Below are positions 7,565 to 16,780 of a stretch of DNA of 50,487 nucleotides, one piece after another (positions within the stretch are counted from its first letter, which is position 1; each line of letters starts with the position of its first letter). A program made the position numbers and the translations under genes. The notes under the pieces were generated by a model that did not search any database, was not told where the DNA came from, and saw nothing but the letters and a program-made list of their open reading frames with translations. This stretch comes from Chloroflexota bacterium (GTDB lineage Bacteria; Vulcanimicrobiota; JAMCWD01), in contig JAMCWD010000015.1 in the NCBI GenBank assembly GCA_023475345.1, positions 1 through 50,487 on the forward strand. The letters run 5' to 3'.

Positions 7565-9127
7565 TTAAAATTTTTGCCCCTTTTGCGTTTCCGCTTTTCT
7601 CATCTTCGCCAGGATAATTCCCGTGTCCCCCGACGTGTCCAGGGAATTCTTCAGGCGCAGCGCCAGGATGATATCCCCCCTTTCGCCTACAATGGAACCT
7701 ATCCTGTTTTGAGGGTCCACCGACCACCCGTAAGTGGAAAAAATCCAGACCCTTTTATGATTACTTATTATAGAAATAACATCTTTTTCCTTCCAGCCCG
7801 CTTCCGGCAAATATAAAGGCACCTCATCCTTCTCGTAATATTTAAAAGCAAATACCTGGGACGGGTTCATAATTATCACGAGGTCCCCAGGCCGCCGGTA
7901 TTCCTTGTAAACCGATACGGCATCTCTCCACCGCTGCATCTGGTACTCGGGATTCAGATACCATCTCTCAAGAGAAATCCCGTTCGTTAAAACAAATACG
8001 ATCAAAAGTGCGGCAAGCAGCCTGTTATTCCCTCTTGTCCCTGCTATGACAAGCATGATTAAAAAAGGGAGGATCATGATTACATGCTTCGAAGAAAAAA
8101 AGATTTTCGTCGGCAGCACGGCAAGCGCTCCCAGCAAAATGACCGGTAAAAATACGATAACCCCCAGCAAAACCGGGCGGAGCCTCTGCTCCGATTTCCA
8201 AAAAGCCCTCAGCATAAAAAATAAAATAAAAGCGAACATGAGCCAGAACACCAGGTGGATTTTTACCTGGGAAGCGAAACCGTAAAACAACGACACATAC
8301 GTCCCCGGAATGACTTGCAGCGTAATCGGCGAAATCGCAGGTTGAATTTTTTTATTTAAAAATACCTGGGCTATGAACCCATGAACCCACGGGAGATAAG
8401 CGGCAACAACAATCAGGGTCGTTGCGGCCAGTTTCCTCCATTCCCCTTTTCTCACAGTCAAAAGGAAATCGGCAAGCTGGGCGATAAAGACAAAAATACC
8501 CATGTAATGAGTGTAAAGCATTAACGCCGTGAATAAGCAGTATGCCGCCGAGTCGAGAACCTTCCCTTCTTCCCGCATCTTCAGATAATATAAAACCGAT
8601 AAAACGGCAAAAAGGCTCAGTAGAGGATACATCCTCACCTGCTGGGCGATTATAATTTCTGAAGATGAAAACGCCCAGAAAAACAGGGCGCATATCGCCA
8701 GCCTTTTTCCCAGAAGGCGCAACGAAATAAAATAAAACGGAATAAGGGCCAGCGCCGACGCCGCTGCAAAAGGGAGCCTGTAAAGCCATTCGGGACAATT
8801 GACTATCCCTGCATGACCCAGAACAGCCTGCCACCATTGTAGTACAAAATAAAAAAGCGGGGGATGCGGCTCGTGCACCATAAGGAATGAAAGGATCTCC
8901 TTCAACGGCTTCCCTGCCACCCATACGCTGTAGGCTTCATCCACCCAGAAGCCATTGCGTCCCAGGAAAAGGAACCTCAGCAATATCCCCGCTGCTATGA
9001 TAACGACGGCCAGTAAAAAGGAATTGCCTTCCTTATTATATTCATTATTACATACATCATTACATACATCACGGCCTTCGGCCTGTGAAGGACCTGGGCC
9101 TATGGCTTCCTGCCCGGATGCGTTCAA
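7565..9127 (-). CDS. GT39-type membrane glycosyltransferase
   Basis: Integral-membrane glycosyltransferase of the PMT/ArnT-like GT-C fold, expected to move a sugar from a polyprenyl-phosphate donor on the outer face of the inner membrane. The N-terminal region carries the GT39 acidic motif in FWVDEAYS, followed by HEPHPPLFYFVLQWW, both characteristic of this family. About ten hydrophobic segments follow, then a soluble C-terminal domain. TTG at 9127 is the likely start (GGAGG 6 nt upstream), and it overlaps the pilD stop by 4 nt. The acceptor is unknown; the position between pilD and pilM suggests a pilus or surface glycan. Confidence 0.85.
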   Translation of the reverse strand: MNASGQEAIGPGPSQAEGRDVCNDVCNNEYNKEGNSFLLAVVIIAAGILLRFLFLGRNGFWVDEAYSVWVAGKPLKEILSFLMVHEPHPPLFYFVLQWWQAVLGHAGIVNCPEWLYRLPFAAASALALIPFYFISLRLLGKRLAICALFFWAFSSSEIIIAQQVRMYPLLSLFAVLSVLYYLKMREEGKVLDSAAYCLFTALMLYTHYMGIFVFIAQLADFLLTVRKGEWRKLAATTLIVVAAYLPWVHGFIAQVFLNKKIQPAISPITLQVIPGTYVSLFYGFASQVKIHLVFWLMFAFILFFMLRAFWKSEQRLRPVLLGVIVFLPVILLGALAVLPTKIFFSSKHVIMILPFLIMLVIAGTRGNNRLLAALLIVFVLTNGISLERWYLNPEYQMQRWRDAVSVYKEYRRPGDLVIIMNPSQVFAFKYYEKDEVPLYLPEAGWKEKDVISIISNHKRVWIFSTYGWSVDPQNRIGSIVGERGDIILALRLKNSLDTSGDTGIILAKMRKAETQKGQKF

Positions 9128-9963
9128 AACACTCCTCCGGATAAATGCTTATACCAGGTGAAGAGCTTCTCTCCCCACATCAATGCTATGAAAGCTCCAA
9201 TAGCCATGAATGTTCCGAAAGGTATGGGTTCTTTGCTTCTCTTCTTGCCGATAAGCAGGAACGGGATGCTGAAAAGCCCTCCTATGAAAAACGCCAGGAT
9301 AAACCCCACCGGAAGCTTTATTGAAAAGCCGAGGAACGCTCCGATCAGGGCGGCAAATTTTACGTCCCCGTAACCCATCGCTTCCTGCCGGAGCAATAGC
9401 GATGCCGTTACCGCTATCATACCGAAGAAAATGTAACCGGCTACGGCTCCCCCGATTGACGAAAGCCCTCCTTCCGGGAAAAAGAACGGGACCGGTTTTG
9501 AAAACCCGAAAGGTATGAAAAAGCCTCCGGTTATTCCGGCGATAACGCCTATCAGGTTTATAGAATCGGGTATGATCCAGTGTTCGAGATCTATAAAGAA
9601 AACGATTACCAGTAAACAGAAGAATATATAATAATAAATAAATTGTACCAGGTTGCCGCCGAATTCCCAGAAAAGCAGGCAGGCCGCGGCACCCGAAAGA
9701 ATCTCGACCAGAAAATACCTCGGGGTGATCCATATTTTACAACTGCGGCAGCGGCCCCGTAGTATCGCCCATGACAAAAGAGGGATGTTCTCCCACCAGG
9801 CAAGCGGGTGCCCGCATTCGGGACAGGCCGAGCCTGGAGCAACTATAGATCTCCCGCGGGGGAGCCTGTATATGCATACGTTCAAAAAGCTGCCCACCAT
9901 CAGGCCTGTTATCCCGACCATGACCATGTAGAAGATGAATTGCATCTCAAAATATTCTTCCAA
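9124..9963 (-). CDS. pilD: Prepilin peptidase PilD
   Basis: Membrane aspartyl protease and N-methylase that cleaves the class III prepilin signal and methylates the new N-terminus. The N-terminal cytoplasmic domain has two zinc CxxC pairs (CPECGHPL and CRSCKIW). The aspartates are in FFIDLEHWIIPD and GYGDVKFAALIGAFLG, the GxGD motif. It has about eight hydrophobic segments; at 279 residues it is normal size. The start is TTG at 9963 with GGGAGG 6 nt upstream; ATG six codons later is an alternative. The next gene starts inside its stop codon. Confidence 0.96.
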   Translation of the reverse strand: MEEYFEMQFIFYMVMVGITGLMVGSFLNVCIYRLPRGRSIVAPGSACPECGHPLAWWENIPLLSWAILRGRCRSCKIWITPRYFLVEILSGAAACLLFWEFGGNLVQFIYYYIFFCLLVIVFFIDLEHWIIPDSINLIGVIAGITGGFFIPFGFSKPVPFFFPEGGLSSIGGAVAGYIFFGMIAVTASLLLRQEAMGYGDVKFAALIGAFLGFSIKLPVGFILAFFIGGLFSIPFLLIGKKRSKEPIPFGTFMAIGAFIALMWGEKLFTWYKHLSGGVF

Positions 9964-9993
9964 AAAATGCCTCCCGGAATTTATTGCACGGAA

Positions 9994-11928
9994 CTATTTG
10001 CCGCCTGAGCCTATCCTTTCCAGCAAGTCTTTTGCTTTCTTATAATTCGGCTCCATCTCCAGGGCTTTCATGAAAAATTCCCTGGCTTTTTTCATATCCC
10101 CGAGCTGCTTATAACACAGCCCGAGATTCGTATAAACGCCTGCGTTGTAAGGATACAACTCAATGCTCCTCTTGTAATGCTTCAAGGCTTCCATGTAATT
10201 GCCGTCCGCCATGTAAACATTGGCAAGGTCGTTATGGAAGAAGTTGTTGTATTCGTCTAAGGTCACTGCTTCCCTATAAGATTCGATCCCGTATTTTCTC
10301 ATTCCCGGTACACCTGATAAAGCAATGTAAGAAAAAAGCCTTCCGAGATCCGCGTGCGAATAGGGATCATAAGGATTGCTCCTGATAAGCTCCCCGTATG
10401 AAAGGATCCCGGCTTTTGCCAGGTTGGGATCGTACTTTTCATGAAGGAAAACTTCAAGCATCTTGCCTCTTACTCTCAAGTAATCGGGCTTGAAAGGATA
10501 AATCTCAATCGCCCTCTCAACAGATTTCAAAGCCTCGACCCTCTTGCCTTCTTCCGCCTGGTTCAATCCCAGTTTATATAGATAATCCGCATGTACATTC
10601 TGGAACAGGAAATACATGATAACCATGCAGGCAAGCAGAATGAGCGACGATGCCAGCTTGAATATATAAGGCGTCATCCTCCGCGCGCCGGTATTTAAAG
10701 CTATACATGCGGCCATTGTGAACCAGAACGCCAGGGACAAACCCGGCGTGCTGTAAACGAAAAATACATGGACCGAAAAAGCTGCGAGAGCTCCCATCAT
10801 CCCCGCATAAAATATTTTTTCTTTTTCCCCTGTCTTCATTTTCCGGTAAGCACCGCGGAAAGCCATGAAAAGGAGGCCCAGAAAGATCAATAATGCCGGG
10901 AGCCCGCCGTTCACGGCAATGTCAAGATACTCGTTATGCGAGCTTTCCGGCATTGCAATGCGGCTTCTCAGGCCAACAGGCTCAAGGTTGCGGTATTTTA
11001 AAGATGCAAAGGGATAAAACCCTGGACCCCACCCGGTTAAAGGCCGGTCTTTAATTAATAATAAAGCGTTGCCCCACAGGTACGTCCTTGTCGAAACGCT
11101 TACATCATGCCTCAGTGCGCTTACTACCCTGCCCGTAATGCTTTCAGGCCCTTTATGAAAAATCTTTTCATAAGTCCATGCCGCCCCCAGAACTACAATG
11201 AAAATTACGAGGACGGCGACTATCCTCGTCCAGTTTTTTTTCAGGGCGGGCAGACCCATGCCTGCAAATAAAACAACACTGCCTGCGATCATTGCAAGCC
11301 AGCCCCCGCGGCAATAAGTAAGCAGCGCCGCAAGCATAATCAACCCGAGGCCGATGAGGCCCAGTCTGACTTTCCAGCCCTGGCCCGTGGTAAAGATAAG
11401 GCCCAATCCCATGGGGAAAACAAGCGCAAGGAGACCCGCGAGGAAATCGGGATTCGCCATAGTCCCTATCGACCTGTTGAGCACCATTTCAGGATGGTCC
11501 CATGAAACTGGGTCCAGCCCCAGGTGCTGAATAAGCGCATAAATAGAAGTTACGACAGCCGCAAGAAAAAGAAACATTGCCGCGTTGCGTATCCCGCCTT
11601 CATCGAGATACGTGCGAAAAAACAGGAAAAACATGCCGAGACAAAAAACATCGAGAAAATAATCCCGGCCTATCAACGGATTGGGGGACAGCCAGACGGC
11701 GATCCCTGTAATCGTGATAAAAGCTATTACGAGGAGGTTGGGCAAATCCAGGGATATGCCTTCGTCTTCCTTCTGCACGGTAAAAGCGACCTCGAGAAAA
11801 AGCAGCGCAACGAACAGGAACATGAAAAATCTTTTGGGGAGCACAAATGTCTCATCTAAATTCGGAAAGAAAATCAGCGGGATGACGAACAGGGCTAAGG
11901 CTGCGATGAATGTAGTGCGGTCTTTCAT
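9994..11928 (-). CDS. O-antigen ligase-like membrane protein with C-terminal TPRs
   Basis: Polytopic Wzy_C/O-antigen ligase family protein. It has about twelve hydrophobic segments in residues 1-430, with the large periplasmic loop typical of the family (LIKDRPLTGWGPGFYPFASL, then MPESSHNEYLDIAVNGG, the His-containing ligase motif). TPR repeats cover about 450-640 (NDLANVYMADGNYMEALKHY and YTNLGLCYKQLGDMKKAREF). This family includes WaaL, Wzy and pilin O-oligosaccharyltransferases of the PglL type, so the acceptor could be lipid, polymer or pilin. It overlaps its upstream neighbour by 4 nt and lies 30 nt before pilD. The TPR fusion may recruit a protein partner. Confidence 0.85.
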   Translation of the reverse strand: MKDRTTFIAALALFVIPLIFFPNLDETFVLPKRFFMFLFVALLFLEVAFTVQKEDEGISLDLPNLLVIAFITITGIAVWLSPNPLIGRDYFLDVFCLGMFFLFFRTYLDEGGIRNAAMFLFLAAVVTSIYALIQHLGLDPVSWDHPEMVLNRSIGTMANPDFLAGLLALVFPMGLGLIFTTGQGWKVRLGLIGLGLIMLAALLTYCRGGWLAMIAGSVVLFAGMGLPALKKNWTRIVAVLVIFIVVLGAAWTYEKIFHKGPESITGRVVSALRHDVSVSTRTYLWGNALLLIKDRPLTGWGPGFYPFASLKYRNLEPVGLRSRIAMPESSHNEYLDIAVNGGLPALLIFLGLLFMAFRGAYRKMKTGEKEKIFYAGMMGALAAFSVHVFFVYSTPGLSLAFWFTMAACIALNTGARRMTPYIFKLASSLILLACMVIMYFLFQNVHADYLYKLGLNQAEEGKRVEALKSVERAIEIYPFKPDYLRVRGKMLEVFLHEKYDPNLAKAGILSYGELIRSNPYDPYSHADLGRLFSYIALSGVPGMRKYGIESYREAVTLDEYNNFFHNDLANVYMADGNYMEALKHYKRSIELYPYNAGVYTNLGLCYKQLGDMKKAREFFMKALEMEPNYKKAKDLLERIGSGGK

Positions 11929-13778
11929 CTGGACAAAGCCTCCAGCGCATCGCGTGCGGGCTTATAATCCGGGCTTAATTCCAATTCTTTCCGAAGCAGC
12001 TCGCGGGCTTTTTCTATATCACCTCTCCCCTGGTAATACTTTGCAAGGTTATATCTTGCGCCAATAAACCCGGGATCGATAATCAAAGCCTGCTTAAAAC
12101 AGGAAGCGGCCTCCTCTCCTTTTCCGGACATCCCGAGGGCGGCCCCGAGATCTATCCATGCAGGAACATAATCGGGCCTGATTTTCAGCGCCCTTACAAG
12201 AAGCTTTTCGGCCTTTGCCATATCGCCCTCCCTTATCGCAAAACGTCCCTCTTCCGAAAGCCGGTAATACGTTACGGGATAAATAAAACCGCCTGCCGGT
12301 TTGATTTCTTTTCCCGACATGAGCTTTTTCCGCATAAATAAAACTGAAATGTCATCTTCATAAATTTTCTCCCATTCGGGGCTCTTTTCAAGCTTTAAAG
12401 GGATCAGTTGATTATAAGGAACCTGGAGCTTGTTGGAAAGGACAAGATCGACTTTTTGCTGGTCAAGTATCCTCTCGTATCCCTCGTTCCCGAACATAAC
12501 GGAAAGTGCCTGCTTGTAAGTTTCCGCAGGATAAACGGTATTTGCTCTTCCGTCAATAAAAACATGGTAGCGGGGATACAGTTCCCACATTATATAACCT
12601 CCCCATTCATACGGGGCAAACATCCTGGCCTCTATCGAATTGGCGGTCAGGAACCTTACGGCTTCTGCAGGGAACATGTACTTCTCCCGGGATAGCGACT
12701 CCAGGTCCGTCCCTGTCAGCCTTATTGCCGCGGCTATTATGACTAAAATTATTCCCGCCGCCGAAATCAACGTTTCCCACCTGACGGGCCGTTCCATCTT
12801 AATTTTCAACATTTGCCCGACAGCCGAAAAACATGACGCTGCAAACGGGATAATCACCAGGGAGAATACGGGCAGGTGCCTTACCGAGCTTAAGCCCATC
12901 GAACCGAATATGATTATGATTAACGCGTCTTCGACCCGGCGAGGCTTCAATAAAATAAAACCCAGGACGGCCGCTCCGAGCAAAACATAAAAAGGCCACT
13001 CGCCCCCCGCTATCAAAGGAGGCACCCATTCATTCAAATTAAGACGGTAAAAATCGGTCGAAAGGAACTTAAACGGCATTTCCCATAGCCTCCAGCCGTA
13101 AGGGTTTATCATTGTAGCCAGGCCGCATGCTATTATCGATAAAAGCAGGGGTAAGAATTTCGAGGCGACTTCTTTCTTTTTCAGAAAATCCCATGCAAAC
13201 GAAGCAAGGTACGCTCCCATAAGCAGGAATGCCGCAGGGAAAGCCGCATGCAAATTCGCCCACGGCACCATCAAAACAGGCATGAGGAAAAGCGGCCAGC
13301 GCTTACCTGACCTGGCATAAATTTCAAGCAAGAGGATAAACAGACCCAGGAGCAGGTAGCTGAAAATATAAGGCCTTACGTCAAAGAAAAGATCGCCTCT
13401 TGCGCAAAGCGCCGTAATGCCTCCGGCTCCAACTGCAGCCAGGACGCTTACGCCCCTTTTCCTTGCCGCCAGAACCGCAAAGAAAAAGGCGCTCATCACC
13501 AGGATGATTTTTAAAACATGAAGAAACGCAAAGCCGCCTGCCTTCCAGACGAGAAAAAAAATAACCCTTGCAAGCCATTCGTGATCAAGCCACGGCGCGC
13601 CCATTGCAGTGTAAGAAAAATAATCGTAACGAGGGATCTCCCCGAGAGCCAGTATCTGCTTGCCTACGGCAAGATGTAAAAAAAGATCGGAGGAGGGAAT
13701 ATAAGAAAGACAGAGGCATAACAACTCCCCTCCAAATAAAAAATAAAGCAATGTTTCCAGGGTAAAAAGTTTTTTCAT
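11925..13778 (-). CDS. Polytopic membrane protein with C-terminal TPRs
   Basis: About eleven hydrophobic segments occupy residues 1-350. A soluble region follows (AEAVRFLTANSIEARMFAPYEWGGYIMWEL), and then TPRs at about 510-615 (VPAWIDLGAALGMSGKGEEA). The early DLFLHLAVGKQILALGEIPR and DHEWLARVIFFL motifs resemble bacterial GT-C-like membrane proteins of unknown activity. I do not recognise a named gene. It sits directly after the pilin gene and overlaps the O-antigen-ligase-like gene by 4 nt, with the same membrane-plus-TPR plan, so a joint role is likely. The ATG at 13778 with AGGAG 7 nt upstream is preferred over the TTG at 13781. Confidence 0.75.
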   Translation of the reverse strand: MKKLFTLETLLYFLFGGELLCLCLSYIPSSDLFLHLAVGKQILALGEIPRYDYFSYTAMGAPWLDHEWLARVIFFLVWKAGGFAFLHVLKIILVMSAFFFAVLAARKRGVSVLAAVGAGGITALCARGDLFFDVRPYIFSYLLLGLFILLLEIYARSGKRWPLFLMPVLMVPWANLHAAFPAAFLLMGAYLASFAWDFLKKKEVASKFLPLLLSIIACGLATMINPYGWRLWEMPFKFLSTDFYRLNLNEWVPPLIAGGEWPFYVLLGAAVLGFILLKPRRVEDALIIIIFGSMGLSSVRHLPVFSLVIIPFAASCFSAVGQMLKIKMERPVRWETLISAAGIILVIIAAAIRLTGTDLESLSREKYMFPAEAVRFLTANSIEARMFAPYEWGGYIMWELYPRYHVFIDGRANTVYPAETYKQALSVMFGNEGYERILDQQKVDLVLSNKLQVPYNQLIPLKLEKSPEWEKIYEDDISVLFMRKKLMSGKEIKPAGGFIYPVTYYRLSEEGRFAIREGDMAKAEKLLVRALKIRPDYVPAWIDLGAALGMSGKGEEAASCFKQALIIDPGFIGARYNLAKYYQGRGDIEKARELLRKELELSPDYKPARDALEALSR

Positions 13779-13849
13779 CAACCTGCTCCTGCTTTATAGT
13801 GAACTGTTCTTCTCAATATTCCAACTTCCCTCCCGGATATGAGCAATTA

Positions 13850-13879
13850 TAAAAAAATAGGGGAGGTAAAACCTCCCCT
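13850..13879 (-). terminator. Intrinsic terminator after the pilin gene
   Basis: On the minus strand a 9-bp stem AGGGGAGGT/ACCTCCCCT (13859-13879, 3-nt loop) is followed by ATTTTTTTAT (13850-13857 region). It starts about 24 nt after the pilin stop, so pilin is transcribed largely as a single-gene unit with limited readthrough into the membrane-TPR genes. Confidence 0.9.
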
Positions 13880-13902
13880 TAAATTCATTTTGCCAACAAA
13901 AG

Positions 13903-14310
13903 TTATTTTGTAGTAAGTCCCTGTCTCGAGCTGTACTGCGGGAACCCTGTGTCTACACCGACTGCTGAGTGAGCGTTGGTACCGGAGCAATTCACGGTGT
14001 AAGAATCCGGAGCTGACTGTGATGTTAAATCATACAGAGCATCCGTTGACGGGCACTTGGGAAGTGTCTGCAGATAATCCGGTGTCAGATCATCCAGGTT
14101 TGCAGGATAACGACCAACATTATCCGTAGCATACATCTCCAGTGCAGTACCCTCATTCTTCAGGTTGGATTCACAGGCTGTCAGCTGTCCTGATGCACGA
14201 GCTCTCATGAAATTAGGAACCAAAATAGCCGCCAGAATAGCAATAATGGCGATCACGATCATGAGCTCAATCAGGGTGAAGCCCTTCTTTCTCTTCCAAA
14301 TCTTCATCAT
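13903..14310 (-). CDS. pilA: Type IV major pilin-like prepilin
   Basis: Short class III leader MMKIWKRKKG cleaved before FTLIELMIVIAIIAILAAIL, with Glu at +5 of the mature protein: a textbook type IVa pilin N-terminus. The mature protein is about 125 residues. It has a globular region with three Cys (about 46, 88 and 105) and a Ser/Thr/Gly-rich C-terminus that could carry O-glycans. GAGGAGGTG precedes two adjacent ATGs (14310, 14307). It has its own terminator, and a TATAAT lies upstream. It could be a minor pilin or pseudopilin, but the stand-alone unit with strong signals suggests a major subunit. Confidence 0.9.
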   Translation of the reverse strand: MMKIWKRKKGFTLIELMIVIAIIAILAAILVPNFMRARASGQLTACESNLKNEGTALEMYATDNVGRYPANLDDLTPDYLQTLPKCPSTDALYDLTSQSAPDSYTVNCSGTNAHSAVGVDTGFPQYSSRQGLTTK

Positions 14311-14351
14311 TCAATTTCACCTCCTCTCCTGTTTGGTTTTATTCACTAGGT

Positions 14352-14371
14352 ATTATACCCTATTTTGTCAA
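14352..14371 (-). promoter_or_regulatory. Candidate pilin promoter (-10 box)
   Basis: On the minus strand TATAAT (14352-14357) lies 41 nt before the pilin ATG. A perfect TTGACA (14366-14371) is only 8 nt away, too close for normal sigma-70 spacing. The hexamer at the normal 17-nt distance is TGTCCA, a poor match. TGTCC and GACA form a loose inverted repeat here, possibly an activator site. The rest of the 188-nt gap is A/T homopolymer runs. Confidence 0.4.
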
Positions 14372-14498
14372 AATTGGACACTTTTTTAAAATTTTTTTAA
14401 AAAAATTTTTCAGGTGCCGATTTCCCTTTAATCTCAATGCTTTCCTTTCTTTATAGTTTTGCATATTCTACAATTTTCCTAAAATTCCTTTAAAAATT

Positions 14499-15626
14499 TT
14501 ATACAAAAAACTTCCTGAACCTCAGCATCCCCGCCAGAAAAACCAGGGACCCCAGAACGCTCAGCATTACGAAAGGCCAGATTATTTCCCGGAAACCGTA
14601 GCCCTTGATCAATATCCCGAACGTCAGGTCGATACAATATTTTAACGGGGAAATATTCATCAAATTCTGCATCCATACCGGGCAGGCCTCCGCCGGGACC
14701 CATGACCCCGAAAAGAACATTATCGGGATCAATGTCATAATTGAAATCAGGACGGTCTCCGACATATTATTGGCAACCGTTGCGATAAGGATCCCTATAC
14801 CCGACGCGGTAAAGCTGTACATGGCGAAAACAAGAAAGAGCGCCCACACATTCCCCGGTACAGGGATATTGAAGGCAGGCCGCAAAACCACGAAAAGGCT
14901 TATAAAGGTCATCGCAAATATGACAACCTGCATCGGCAGTATCTTTGCAAACATTATTTCAACCGGCCTGAGAGGGGTTACCATCAATTGCTCGATGGTC
15001 CCGTACTGCTTCTCGTTGACCATCGCGGTCGCAGGCAGCAGTATCGCAAGCAGAGTAATTATGGAAAGAAGCTCTTGGAGGCTGAACGTCCAACTGTCCG
15101 TCAGTTCCTCGTTATACAGGTACCTTATCCTGTTATCTATAACGGGCTGCATATAAACGCCCGATTTCGACACCCCGGTACTCTGCTCCATCAGTTTTTT
15201 ATTATACAACTCTACAATGGATGAGATATAGCCCGCCGCAAGCTCCGAGCTCATGCTGTTGGAGCCGTCCAGCAGCACCTGGATGCCTGCGTTTTCACCC
15301 CGGTACAACTTCTTTGAAAAATCCGGCGGGATCTTTACGACGACGCAGACATCACCGTCCAGCATCAGCCTGTCTATAAGCCTGTTGTCGTTGATGCGCA
15401 TAACGACATTGAAATAAGGCTCCCTTATCCTGGATACAAGCCCCCTGCTCAATTCGGAATTGTCCTGGTCATATACGGCGACGGGGTAATTACTCAGTTC
15501 CATAGAAAGGTCGCCCGCCGTATAAACATCGAGTGTACAACAGTAAAGAACCAGTATGATCAGAGGAACGTTCCTGAAGAATTGGAGAAATTCTTTTTTT
15601 AATAAAACCCTGAATCTCCTGTTCAT
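14499..15626 (-). CDS. ABC-2 type export permease (YbhR/YhhJ-like)
   Basis: ABC2_membrane_3-type permease. One membrane segment near residues 20-37 is followed by a periplasmic domain of about 130 residues (YPVAVYDQDNSELSRGLVSR, DGDVCVVVKIPPDFSKKL). A cluster of five membrane segments follows from about 180, including VNEKQYGTIEQLMVTPLRPVE, the cytoplasmic coupling helix typical of this family. It is the last gene of a four-gene efflux operon and overlaps the preceding permease by 4 nt. It would form a heterodimer with that permease. The substrate is unknown; relatives export drugs, ions or lipids. Confidence 0.9.
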   Translation of the reverse strand: MNRRFRVLLKKEFLQFFRNVPLIILVLYCCTLDVYTAGDLSMELSNYPVAVYDQDNSELSRGLVSRIREPYFNVVMRINDNRLIDRLMLDGDVCVVVKIPPDFSKKLYRGENAGIQVLLDGSNSMSSELAAGYISSIVELYNKKLMEQSTGVSKSGVYMQPVIDNRIRYLYNEELTDSWTFSLQELLSIITLLAILLPATAMVNEKQYGTIEQLMVTPLRPVEIMFAKILPMQVVIFAMTFISLFVVLRPAFNIPVPGNVWALFLVFAMYSFTASGIGILIATVANNMSETVLISIMTLIPIMFFSGSWVPAEACPVWMQNLMNISPLKYCIDLTFGILIKGYGFREIIWPFVMLSVLGSLVFLAGMLRFRKFFV

Positions 15627-16780
15627 CTAATCCTCTTCTGGAAAAAGAATATGCTCAGGCCGGTAAGAAGCAGGACGGCGAAAGCAAGCACGACCATGTT
15701 CAGCAGTATATCTTCAAGGCCGACCCCTTTTATCATCAACTTCCTCAGGCCGTCAATCGCATACGTAACCGGCAGGCATGCGCCTATCCGTTGGGCTTCC
15801 GCTCCCATGCTCTGAAGCGGCACCATGAACCCCGAGTACAGGAACGAAGGCAGAAGCGTGCCGACGGTCGTTATCAAAATGGCAGTTACCTGCCTCTTCA
15901 TAAGTGTCCCGATGAGAATGCCTATCGCAATTACGCCGGCGGTGTACAGGAACAATAAGATCAATACCAGGACAAGGCTCCCCCTGATGGGCACGCCGAA
16001 CATGAACCGCGTAAGAATCAGAAAAATTATCGATTCTATATAAGTTACCACCGTGTAAGGTATAAGCTTGCCGACGATATATTCCGTCCTGGTAATCGGG
16101 GAGCAGTAAATGCTCAATATGGCGCCGCTTTCTTTTTCCCTGGATATGGAAACAGTGCTCAAAAGAGGCGGGAAGAAAATAAGCACAATAGCTATAATCC
16201 CCGGCAGCATATAATCATCGCTTCTCAATGTAGGGTTGAACCAGGCATTCACATAAACCTGTATCCCCCCTGTGAAGGCCGATGTCATCCCTTTTTCCTT
16301 CATATATCTTACGACCCTTTTCATGTTATCTACGGCGGTCATGGCCTCGGCGTAGTTGCTTATTATTATCGCCCTGTTGGGGGAAGCGGCGTCTATAAGG
16401 AGCTGGACGGTTACATTCTCTCCTTTTGCAATGCGGCGTCCGAAACCAGGCGGGATAACAAGAGACGCCCTTGCGTATCCTGTACTCAGCGAATCGAGCA
16501 TCTCCTTCCTGCTCGAATAATGGTATTTCATCTTGAAGGTAACGCTGTTTGAAAACAGTTCGATATAGTTCCTGCTTTCCATCGACCCGTCCATGTCATA
16601 GACGCCCATGGGTATATCCTTCACATCCAGCGGGAAGCCGTAAGCGAAAAGAAAAAACAAAAAGAACGGCGAGATGATGGACAGGGCTATATAAAGCTTA
16701 TCCCTCGTCATCTCGATAAGCTCCCGCCTGATTACCGAGCCGAGCCTGTTAAGCCACAGCGTTTTTCTTTTCTCGCTCAT
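15623..16780 (-). CDS. ABC-2 type export permease (YbhS-like)
   Basis: Second permease with the same plan: an N-terminal membrane segment (FFLFFLFAYGFPLDVKDIPM), a periplasmic domain (ARASLVIPPGFGRRIAKGEN), then five C-terminal segments including SISREKESGAILSIYCSPIT, the coupling region. It is paralogous to the next permease, with which it should pair. Its first 32 nt overlap the ATPase gene end, which suggests strict translational coupling. At 385 residues it is typical of YbhS/YhhJ proteins. Confidence 0.9.
   Translation of the reverse strand: MSEKRKTLWLNRLGSVIRRELIEMTRDKLYIALSIISPFFLFFLFAYGFPLDVKDIPMGVYDMDGSMESRNYIELFSNSVTFKMKYHYSSRKEMLDSLSTGYARASLVIPPGFGRRIAKGENVTVQLLIDAASPNRAIIISNYAEAMTAVDNMKRVVRYMKEKGMTSAFTGGIQVYVNAWFNPTLRSDDYMLPGIIAIVLIFFPPLLSTVSISREKESGAILSIYCSPITRTEYIVGKLIPYTVVTYIESIIFLILTRFMFGVPIRGSLVLVLILLFLYTAGVIAIGILIGTLMKRQVTAILITTVGTLLPSFLYSGFMVPLQSMGAEAQRIGACLPVTYAIDGLRKLMIKGVGLEDILLNMVVLAFAVLLLTGLSIFFFQKRIR

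Noticed and set aside
14385..14410. Terminator formed by A/T runs upstream of pilin
   Set aside because: The A and T runs can pair but lack any GC stem, so it is more likely plain AT-rich spacer.
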